Both the position numbers and the translations under genes were made by a program. A DNA stretch of 5,012 nt from an uncultured Synergistales bacterium (GTDB taxonomy: Bacteria; Synergistota; Synergistia; Synergistales; Aminobacteriaceae), in contig CALFXN010000232.1 of the NCBI GenBank assembly GCA_937957815.1, positions 1-5,012 of the forward strand. Reading direction: 5' to 3'. The notes below the pieces were generated by a model. That model saw only the letters and a list, made by a program, of their open reading frames with translations. It ran no database searches and had not been told where the DNA came from. Of the stretch, positions 1 to 5,012 are shown in pieces (the stretch's first letter is position 1; each line of letters starts with the position of its first letter).

Positions 1-492
1 ATTTCCGGCCCCGAGATCGTCGAGCGCGATTTCGAATCCCTGATGCCTGAAGTGGGCGACGGCCTCCGACAACGCGCGGTAATCCGGGACGGAACACTTC
101 TCCGTGATCTCGAAAACCATTTGTCGCTCCGAGAAACCCGCTTCCTTGAGGCGCGCGGCCGAAAACGTCCGCCGGAACCTGGGATCGACGAAAATTTCGG
201 GGCTGACGTTGATGAAGAGGCGCGCATCTTTGTTCCACGCCTTGAACGGACCGCTCGAAAACGCGGCTTTCCGGCACGCCTGTTCGCATTCCCAGAGCAT
301 GTCGTTCTCGCGCGCAACGCGAAAGAACGCCTCCGGGGATTCGAGGGGCGGTTTCCCGCGCGACAGGACCTCGTACCCGAACACCGAACCTCCGCGAATA
401 TCAACGATTGGCTGAAACACCGGTCTGATCCCTCCGTCGCGAATGAGCATACGGAACTGATCCACGATATCCCGGGGCGTCATGTCGATCAT
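1..492 (-). CDS. EAL-domain cyclic-di-GMP phosphodiesterase, C-terminus beyond the window
   Basis: The EAL domain hydrolyses cyclic-di-GMP to pGpG. The visible 164 residues begin about 25 residues before the domain. They carry FQPIVDIRGG, then GYEVLSRG (E-V-L at the EAL position, with the metal-binding Glu kept), LFINVSPEIF (the metal-binding Asn), MVFEITEK (second catalytic Glu) and ALDDLGAGN (the DDFGTG-type Asp pair) at the window edge. All active-site residues that can be seen are present, so activity is plausible; the later Lys, Glu and Gln positions lie outside. No GGDEF, PAS or membrane segment precedes the domain. The start is uncertain: ATG at 492 or 483 has no good Shine-Dalgarno sequence, while TTG at 507 has a run of six G about six bases upstream. 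The frame is open back to a stop at 643-645, inside the ABC gene, but offers no other ATG, GTG or TTG there. It lies about 90 bases behind the ABC gene on the same strand. Confidence 0.9.
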   Translation of the reverse strand, partial: MIDMTPRDIVDQFRMLIRDGGIRPVFQPIVDIRGGSVFGYEVLSRGKPPLESPEAFFRVARENDMLWECEQACRKAAFSSGPFKAWNKDARLFINVSPEIFVDPRFRRTFSAARLKEAGFSERQMVFEITEKCSVPDYRALSEAVAHFRHQGFEIALDDLGAGN

Positions 493-550
493 CGAAGTCG
501 TCTGCAATACGATCCCCCCGCCGATGGAACTCTCCTGCGCGCACAGAATA

Positions 551-592
551 CCGGCGTTCCGTAAAGGATGATCCGCCGGAAGGTCACGGAAC
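551..592 (-). repeat. Overlapping short inverted repeats across the ABC stop codon
   Basis: Two mutually exclusive stems can be drawn. GTTCCGT at 556-562 pairs with ACGGAAC at 586-592 (7 bp, 23-base loop spanning the ABC stop). CCGGCG at 551-556 pairs with CGCCGG at 574-579 (6 bp, 17-base loop). They share base 556. No T-run follows in the minus-strand direction, so this is not a convincing Rho-independent terminator. It may be a weak structured 3' end of the ABC message or leader of the EAL gene, or chance in GC-rich DNA. Confidence 0.3.
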
Positions 593-3500
593 CGTAAGAC
601 GTCGTTTGGCGCGCGTTGGCGATTTTCCGCTGAACGCCAGCGTCAGGAAGCGTGCGGCGCGCTCCGGAACGCGGAGCGACAGGGCTCCGTAGAAGAGCGC
701 CGAGAGGAGCCACAGGGCCCCGACGTCGAACGCGGGGGTCGGAATGTCGCGATCTCCCAGCCGCTTGAAGGGAGCGAAGAGATGGGCCCGTCCGAAGCAC
801 GACTCCGGGGGCGTCGCGATCGGCAACACCCTGCTCACGAGCCTCGATCCGGAGATGACGATCCGGTCGTCGAACGTGATTCCCAACAGGCGCTTCTCCG
901 TTTCTTTGTTGAAGTTCATGTCCATGAAGTGGTCGTATCCCGCGTTTCCGAGCCTCTTCCGGACCGTGTCTTCAGTGGCGTTCCGGCGCGCGACGGCCTC
1001 GTCCCTCTCGGTTTTCAGAAGGCGTTCGACCCGTTTCAGGTGCGCGAAGACGCGCTGCCGGATCTCCTTCGTATATGCGTCCGGCGTCAGGTCGGATTCG
1101 GGGACGCCGTCATCCCGCCATGGGATTCCGGTTTCGCGGGACAGGGCGTCCAGTTCGTTGCGAAGCACGGAGAGGCGATGGGCGATTTCCCCGTCGTCCG
1201 GCGTCGTCGAGGGGACGAACGGGTAGCTCGCAAGCCCCCGGAGTTCGGGCAGGTGGACGCCGATGAGGAAGTCCAGCCGCTTGGCGACGGTATCGTCCCC
1301 GAAGAGGGGGGCGTTGAACGGGTTCCCGCGATAGTGCTGCACCATGAGGGCTTCGTAGGCCCATCGCGTCGGCATGACGTCGGCGATGATCGGGACATTC
1401 CGGTTGCCCGCGCCGGAGGGCAGGAGATCGTCGAACGGAATGACGGCCCCGCCGAGAATGATCTGGGGCGCGAGCAGCACGGGGATCATGATGTGGATCG
1501 CCGATGGCGACGGGATCGCGTCCGAGAGGATCAACCCCAGCATTGCGGCGGAGACGGACGTGCTGAAGAGGATGATCCACGTCCAGAGCCCCATAGACGG
1601 GACTTCGAGGATGAGATTGCCCAGCGTTGCGTAGAGCCCCGTCTGGAGACCGCACACGAGAAGGAGCCAGAAGGCCTTGGACGCGAGATAGCATCGACGG
1701 TCGAGTCCGAGAAGCCGTTCCCGTTCGAGGATTTTGCGGTCTCCGTTGATCTCGTCGGCCGCGAGCGCCATGCCGAGGAAGACCGCGATCACGGCGCTGA
1801 TGAAGAAATACCCCGGCACGTTGGCGTTGTTTCTGAACACGTACTCCGCGCCCCGGAAGCCCCGGAAGAGAAAGCCCGCCGCCAGTGCCAGAATGAGAGG
1901 CTCCAGTGTCGCGGCCATTCGGTAGCCCGTGTTGGCGATCCGGCTCCTGGCCGTCCTGAGGAAAAAGACCGCGAACTGTTCGCGCAGGGAAGGCGCGGCG
2001 CGCTTCCCGGCCGGTTCCGCCGGGGCGGGTTTTGCCGAGGCGCTTTCCGCCGGAATCGGCTCCGGCCCGGGAGCTTCCCTTCTTTCCCTCTCCCGAACGT
2101 ACAGGCGGTTCCACTCCTCCGGCGTCGTCTTCCGTATCCGCGTGGGGAACCCCCGCGCGTCGACCGTCCGTTCCTCGACGATGTCGAAGATCTGCTCGGG
2201 GTTCACGTGTCCGCAGCGCGGGCAGGCGAATTCCTCGTTGCCGGCGCGGTACGAGGCCGTCCGGAAATAGACGAGCGCGTCGAGGGGGTTGCCGTCGAAG
2301 ATGGGACGGCCTCCGGCATCGAGCATCCAGAGTCGGTCGAACATCCTGAACACCTCGCCGGACGGCTGGTGGATGACGGCGATCACGATTTTTCCCCTGG
2401 CCGTCTGGGCCTTCAGGAGTGAGACCACGTTCGCGGAGTCCGCGGAGGACAGTCCGCTCGTCGGTTCGTCGACGAGGAGGACGGCCGGCTCCCGGATGAG
2501 TTCGAGCGCGATGTTGAGACGTTTCCGCTGCCCGCCGCTTATGGTCTTGTCGAGGGGGCTTCCGACCCGGATTTCTGCGATGTCGAGCTGATTCAGCTCG
2601 TCCAGCAGGGCGAGGCACCGGCGGCGCAGCCCGGCGTCGTCGAGGCCCGGAAGGCTGAGGCGGGCGCAGTAATAGAGGTTGTCGAAAACGGTGAGATCCT
2701 CGAAAAGCAGATCGTCCTGGGGAACGTACCCCAGGATTCCCGTGTGCGCCATGGAGCCGTCGGTCACGTCGCGGCCGTTCAGCAGGAGCCTTCCGGCCCT
2801 GGGACGCAACTTGCCCGTGAGCAGCGAGAGGAGCGTCGTCTTTCCGGAGCCGCTGCCCCCCATGATCGCGACGAGATTGCCCCCGGAGACGGAGAAACTG
2901 AAGTCGTGGAGCCCGGCATCGTCGGACCCCGGATACCGGAAGTCGAGCCCCTCGGCTCTGAGAACGGGAATCTCGCCCGCGTCGAGCGCGGCGGAGAATG
3001 CCGCGGCGATCTCCGGAAAGTGGATCCGGTCGCCTGAAACGCAGAGGACCGAACCCGGTTTCAGCGCCCGGACGGATCCGGACGGAAGCGGCGCGCCGTC
3101 GAGCTGAAGGTCGCTGCACGAACTCCGGAGGAACAGCGGACCGTCCGCGGTACGCAGAATCGCGAACGCGTTCCTGTGAAGGGGGCGGCGCAGAACGCGC
3201 GCGCTGCCGGTCGGATTTTCCCCGGGAAGAAGAAAGTTTTCCGAAAGCGCCGCGCCGTCCCATGGAAAAGACGGGGCGGACAGGATGGCATATTCTCCCG
3301 CGAACGCGCGTGGAATCTCGAACGCGTCGATAACGCCGTCCCGGACGGCGGACGGCGCGGCCTCTTCTCCGAGCGCCTCGATGTCGGCGAGAACCACGAC
3401 GACCTGATACTGTCCGTCCCGGGCCAGCGAGGAGCGGAGTCCCGAAGCGACGGATCGCGCCTGTTCCGTCGAGTGGCGCCCCGCGTCGGTGTGGTGAATT

Positions 3501-3676
3501 TCGAGGACCGTATCGTACAGCGCGAGATACGGGGCGGGTTCTCCGAGACCGAGATGATCGCGGAGATAGGAGGCCGCTCGTTTGCGCGCAAGGGGGAGGA
3601 CTGCCTCGGGCAGCGTCGCCGCCTGAAGGGCGAAGAGATTCAGAATGCCGTTGAGAACGATTTCGGTGACGGTCAT
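584..3676 (-). CDS. ABCG-like ABC transporter, fused ATPase and permease with TerB-like N-terminus
   Basis: This 1030-residue half-transporter carries ATPase and permease in the ABCG (White) order. Residues 1-135 are helical and look TerB-like; 140-230 form a small, FHA-like beta-rich region (tentative). The nucleotide-binding domain (about 235-470) is complete: Walker A GGSGSGKT 273-280, Q-loop Gln320, signature ISGGQRKR 379-386, Walker B LLVDEP 400-405, His436. The D-loop reads GLSSADS, not the usual GLDS. CPRCGHVNPEQIFDIVE (485-501) has a CxxC pair, followed by a Pro/Ala/Glu-rich linker. Membrane segments are predicted near 591-607, 622-640, 664-686, 694-716, 726-747 and 985-1003. Residues 748-984 should lie outside the membrane and include charged, coiled-coil-like helices (about 826-905). 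The basic tail is inside, as the positive-inside rule expects. From memory, the GLSSxDS plus CxxCGxVNPEQIF combination marks an uncharacterised ABC family common in Bacteroidota. The ATG at 3676 is the first possible start after an in-frame stop at 3686-3688 and has no Shine-Dalgarno sequence. Export is likely; the substrate is unknown. Confidence 0.95.
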   Translation of the reverse strand: MTVTEIVLNGILNLFALQAATLPEAVLPLARKRAASYLRDHLGLGEPAPYLALYDTVLEIHHTDAGRHSTEQARSVASGLRSSLARDGQYQVVVVLADIEALGEEAAPSAVRDGVIDAFEIPRAFAGEYAILSAPSFPWDGAALSENFLLPGENPTGSARVLRRPLHRNAFAILRTADGPLFLRSSCSDLQLDGAPLPSGSVRALKPGSVLCVSGDRIHFPEIAAAFSAALDAGEIPVLRAEGLDFRYPGSDDAGLHDFSFSVSGGNLVAIMGGSGSGKTTLLSLLTGKLRPRAGRLLLNGRDVTDGSMAHTGILGYVPQDDLLFEDLTVFDNLYYCARLSLPGLDDAGLRRRCLALLDELNQLDIAEIRVGSPLDKTISGGQRKRLNIALELIREPAVLLVDEPTSGLSSADSANVVSLLKAQTARGKIVIAVIHQPSGEVFRMFDRLWMLDAGGRPIFDGNPLDALVYFRTASYRAGNEEFACPRCGHVNPEQIFDIVEERTVDARGFPTRIRKTTPEEWNRLYVRERERREAPGPEPIPAESASAKPAPAEPAGKRAAPSLREQFAVFFLRTARSRIANTGYRMAATLEPLILALAAGFLFRGFRGAEYVFRNNANVPGYFFISAVIAVFLGMALAADEINGDRKILERERLLGLDRRCYLASKAFWLLLVCGLQTGLYATLGNLILEVPSMGLWTWIILFSTSVSAAMLGLILSDAIPSPSAIHIMIPVLLAPQIILGGAVIPFDDLLPSGAGNRNVPIIADVMPTRWAYEALMVQHYRGNPFNAPLFGDDTVAKRLDFLIGVHLPELRGLASYPFVPSTTPDDGEIAHRLSVLRNELDALSRETGIPWRDDGVPESDLTPDAYTKEIRQRVFAHLKRVERLLKTERDEAVARRNATEDTVRKRLGNAGYDHFMDMNFNKETEKRLLGITFDDRIVISGSRLVSRVLPIATPPESCFGRAHLFAPFKRLGDRDIPTPAFDVGALWLLSALFYGALSLRVPERAARFLTLAFSGKSPTRAKRRLTVP

Positions 3677-3686
3677 GAATGCGGTT

Positions 3687-3723
3687 CACGGGGTGCGGTC
3701 CGGAGAACGGGCCGCACCCCGTG
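3687..3723 (-). repeat. Perfect 12-bp inverted repeat between the exported-protein and ABC genes
   Basis: CACGGGGTGCGG at 3687-3698 is matched exactly by CCGCACCCCGTG at 3712-3723. Past one mismatch, three more pairs (CCG/CGG) can close a five-base loop. The hairpin begins 8 bases after the stop of the exported-protein gene and ends 10 bases before the ABC start codon. No T-run follows on the minus strand, so it is not a standard Rho-independent terminator. Plausible roles are protecting the 3' end of the upstream message, partial termination, or hiding the ABC translation start. The repeat itself is directly visible; its role is inference. Confidence 0.85.
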
Positions 3724-3731
3724 GCGGAGCG

Positions 3732-4547
3732 TCAGTTGCAGGCCGCGACGAGAGGATCGCGGACGGCGCCGATGATCTCCAGAATCCGCCCGAGGTCACC
3801 CTCCGTCAGTTTCCCGAGTTTCGCGCCGATGATGTCGATAATTGAGGAAATAACCCGCCTCCTGTTGTCCGTATCCAGCAGTTTCGTCAGCTCTCCGTTA
3901 TCGGAGTAGGCGTCGAGGATCTCTTTCGCCAGCGCGAGCTGCGGAACGTGGACGTTGACGAGCTCGAGATATTCTTTCGTCACGCCCGTCGCGAGTCCGA
4001 GGGAGCAGAACAGGTGGAACAGTTCGATCGTACTGCCGTAGAATCCTCCCACGAACATGTTCAGCACGACGGGGTCCGTCTTCGCGGTCTTCAGCATCGC
4101 GAGCGTGAAGGCGACCGACTTGTCGACCTTCTCGTCCCTGTTCATCACGACGCTCTCCTGCTTCAGGACGTCGCGCGGGAACGCGATGCGCTCCTCGAGT
4201 TTCTTTCCCTCGGCCACGAAGCGTTCGGGGCTCTTTTCGAACAGGAGCGCGTACGTCGCATCCATCGCCATGATTCCCCACAGGACGTGAAGCTGTTCCG
4301 GAGTCTTGCACGCGACGACGTTCCTCTCCGGGACGACGAGTCGCTCGTCGTAGACGAGCCCTGCCGTTTTCATCCGGTCGAGCAGGGAGTAGAGCTTCTT
4401 CATGTCGTCCGGATCCATCGCTTTGGTGAGTCGCTGATACGCGGCTTCGAGCGTCGCTTCCCTGCCGGAATCCACCGCCCGCGCCATCGGAACCGGCAAT
4501 ACGGTTGCGATGGCGACGACACTCAATACCCATAGCCATTTCCTCAT
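3732..4547 (-). CDS. Exported helical protein of unknown function
   Basis: I do not recognise this 271-residue protein. Its N-terminus is a typical Sec signal peptide: MRK, a hydrophobic core WLWVLSVVAIATVLPVP, then an Ala-x-Ala site (MARA) with likely cleavage after residue 24. There is no lipobox Cys, so a soluble periplasmic or secreted protein is expected. The mature part appears almost wholly alpha-helical, with charged amphipathic stretches and no obvious catalytic motif. Cysteines are at 80, 181 and 270; the last is the penultimate residue. A more hydrophobic stretch around 160-190 (VVLNMFVGGFYGSTIELFHLF) is interrupted by polar residues and is probably a buried helix. The ATG at 4547 is supported by the signal peptide directly after it and by AGGAG ten bases upstream. 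The gene lies 55 bases ahead of the ABC transporter on the same strand, so it could be a partner or cargo of that transporter; this rests on position only. Confidence 0.88.
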   Translation of the reverse strand: MRKWLWVLSVVAIATVLPVPMARAVDSGREATLEAAYQRLTKAMDPDDMKKLYSLLDRMKTAGLVYDERLVVPERNVVACKTPEQLHVLWGIMAMDATYALLFEKSPERFVAEGKKLEERIAFPRDVLKQESVVMNRDEKVDKSVAFTLAMLKTAKTDPVVLNMFVGGFYGSTIELFHLFCSLGLATGVTKEYLELVNVHVPQLALAKEILDAYSDNGELTKLLDTDNRRRVISSIIDIIGAKLGKLTEGDLGRILEIIGAVRDPLVAACN

Positions 4548-4557
4548 TGGACATTCT

Positions 4558-4562
4558 CTCCT
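4558..4562 (-). promoter_or_regulatory. Ribosome binding site of the exported-protein gene
   Basis: AGGAG, within GAGAGGAGAG, lies ten bases before the ATG at 4547. An out-of-frame ATG at 4553 is only four bases downstream, too close to be served by it. The spacing and the signal peptide that follows favour 4547 as the true start. Confidence 0.65.
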
Positions 4563-4588
4563 CTCGAGGCTCTGTTTTCGGACCGTGT

Positions 4589-4632
4589 ATCATAAGGACG
4601 GAGGGACGGGTCACCCGCCGCCCGTTTTTTTT
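4589..4632 (-). promoter_or_regulatory. Possible promoter with A-tract for the exported-protein gene
   Basis: Read on the minus strand, TATGAT (4594-4589) differs by one base from the sigma-70 -10 consensus and would start a message near 4582, giving a leader of about 35 bases. No recognisable -35 box is found at 16-18 bases spacing. A run of eight A (4632-4625) falls at about -43 to -50, where an UP element would lie. The position just ahead of the first gene of the minus-strand set supports it, but the missing -35 box keeps confidence low. Confidence 0.3.
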
Positions 4633-4676
4633 CGCTCTGCGCCGGAGAAGTCGGGATATTATGACACAAAGGATAT

Positions 4677-4907
4677 TTGACTTCCAGCTGCCGGCCGCGA
4701 GCGGCGGCGACAGGAAACATCCGGAACACACCCCGCAAGCCGCGCGAGTTTCTGGAATACGTCGTCGCCCATGAGATGGCGCACCTCGTGGAGCCAACGC
4801 ACAACGCCCGGTTCATCGCGCTCATGGATCGGCTCGTGCCCCACTGGAAGACCTTCCGGAACGAACTCAACAGGTTGCCGGTCAGCCACGAGAACTGGTC
4901 CCGGTGA
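4677..4907 (+). pseudogene. C-terminal remnant of YgjP/DUF45-type zinc metallopeptidase
   Basis: The frame ending at 4907 encodes FLEYVVAHEMAHLVEPTHN, followed by ARFIALMDRLVPHWKTFRN and ELNRLPVSHENW. This is the C-terminal core of the YgjP-like (DUF45) metal-dependent hydrolase family: the HExxH zinc motif is at 4770-4784 and a third likely ligand His follows six residues later. Upstream in the same frame, SSCRPRAAATGNIRNTPRKP resembles the family's WGSC-to-KP segment but appears to lack about three residues (around R-L-N-T-E-L-A). The usual N-terminal part of roughly 150 residues is absent: an in-frame stop lies at 4662-4664 and neither other plus-strand frame upstream shows it. The only start in frame is a TTG at 4677 without a ribosome binding site. 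It is therefore most likely a 5'-truncated gene relic. Family assignment is from memory of motifs; a short functional protein is less likely but not excluded. Confidence 0.75.
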
Positions 4908-4951
4908 ACCGACATGGCGTGCGTCGCGACGACGTTTTCCCTGCGACTCCC

Positions 4952-5012
4952 TTACCGCTGCCGGAACGCGGGCGCGTCCGCGGGGTCGAGAAGCAGCGAT
5001 TCGAGTTCGTCG
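4952..5012 (-). CDS. C-terminal end of an unidentified minus-strand gene
   Basis: Reading in from the right edge, 19 codons give DELESLLLDPADAPAFRQR followed by TAA at 4954-4952. Third positions are nearly all G or C and the acidic, leucine-rich composition looks like a real protein end, but the stretch is too short to name. A plus-strand reading from ATG 4914 is also open to the edge, yet it is Ser/Arg-rich and looks like a shadow frame. If real, this gene ends about 45 bases beyond the metallopeptidase relic and converges with it. Confidence 0.4.
   Translation of the reverse strand, partial: DELESLLLDPADAPAFRQR

Noticed and set aside
43..564. Plus-strand open frame opposite the EAL gene
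   Set aside because: The opposite strand encodes unmistakable EAL motifs, so this is an antisense shadow.
782..2422. Plus-strand open frame of 546 codons opposite the ABC gene
   Set aside because: The composition is skewed to Arg, Glu, Asp, Val and Gly, typical of the antisense of GC-rich codons, with no recognisable motif and no ribosome binding site supporting it.
1110..3689. A very long second open frame on the minus strand inside the ABC gene (859 codons)
   Set aside because: The translation is Arg/Pro/Gly/Ser-rich with no domain motifs, as expected for an off-frame of a GC-rich gene; the ABC frame carries every Walker, signature and membrane motif.
4606..4632. Hairpin plus T8 on the plus strand resembling a Rho-independent terminator
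   Set aside because: The stem is only 5 bp with a 10-base loop, and no plus-strand gene lies upstream for it to terminate.
4661..4774. Plus-strand reading from ATG 4661 as the real N-terminus of the metallopeptidase, joined by a frameshift
   Set aside because: It shows no resemblance to the family N-terminus, whereas the frame containing HEMAH already shows family-like residues back to about 4686.
3898..4797. Minus-strand frame of 299 codons overlapping the exported-protein gene
   Set aside because: It is low-complexity and Arg-rich. It contains an ATG at 4553 just upstream of the true start, but the signal peptide and coherent helical protein lie in the other frame.
1..5012. tRNA or rRNA genes, CRISPR arrays, insertion sequences or long direct repeats
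   Set aside because: I read both strands and saw no cloverleaf, repeat-spacer pattern, transposase motifs or terminal repeats.

Overview
The window is GC-rich and reads almost entirely on the minus strand. It shows a Gram-negative-type gene content: a cyclic-di-GMP EAL protein, a Sec signal peptide, and an ABCG-like exporter with a large loop predicted to lie outside the membrane. The phylum cannot be fixed from sequence alone. The exporter belongs to a family I know mainly from Bacteroidota-like genomes, but the GC-rich codon use and the EAL domain fit that group poorly, so a GC-rich member of another phylum, such as a spirochaete, is equally possible.

Layout in the direction of minus-strand transcription (right to left): (1) at the right edge, the last 19 codons of an unidentified minus-strand gene; (2) on the plus strand at about 4.68-4.91 kb, the C-terminal remnant of a YgjP/DUF45-type zinc metallopeptidase that has lost its N-terminal part; (3) a short intergenic stretch with a possible minus-strand promoter (TATGAT box plus upstream A-tract) and a clear ribosome binding site; (4) a 271-aa exported, mostly helical protein of unknown function; (5) a 55-base gap holding a perfect 12-bp inverted repeat just ahead of the next start codon; (6) a 1030-aa ABC transporter with a TerB-like/unknown N-terminal region, one nucleotide-binding domain, a CxxC linker, six predicted membrane segments and a region of about 235 residues outside the membrane between the fifth and sixth; (7) after a roughly 90-base gap, the N-terminal 164 residues of an EAL-domain phosphodiesterase running off the left edge.

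Genes 4, 5 (the exporter) and the EAL gene share a strand with gaps of 55 and about 90 bases, so they could be one transcription unit. The intercistronic hairpin suggests that the amounts of exported protein and transporter are set separately. A functional link (exported protein as substrate or partner of the transporter, cyclic-di-GMP control of it) is inference from proximity only.

The most notable points are the multidomain, functionally uncharacterised ABC protein with its neighbouring orphan exported protein, the hairpin covering a start region that lacks a Shine-Dalgarno sequence, and the decayed metallopeptidase.
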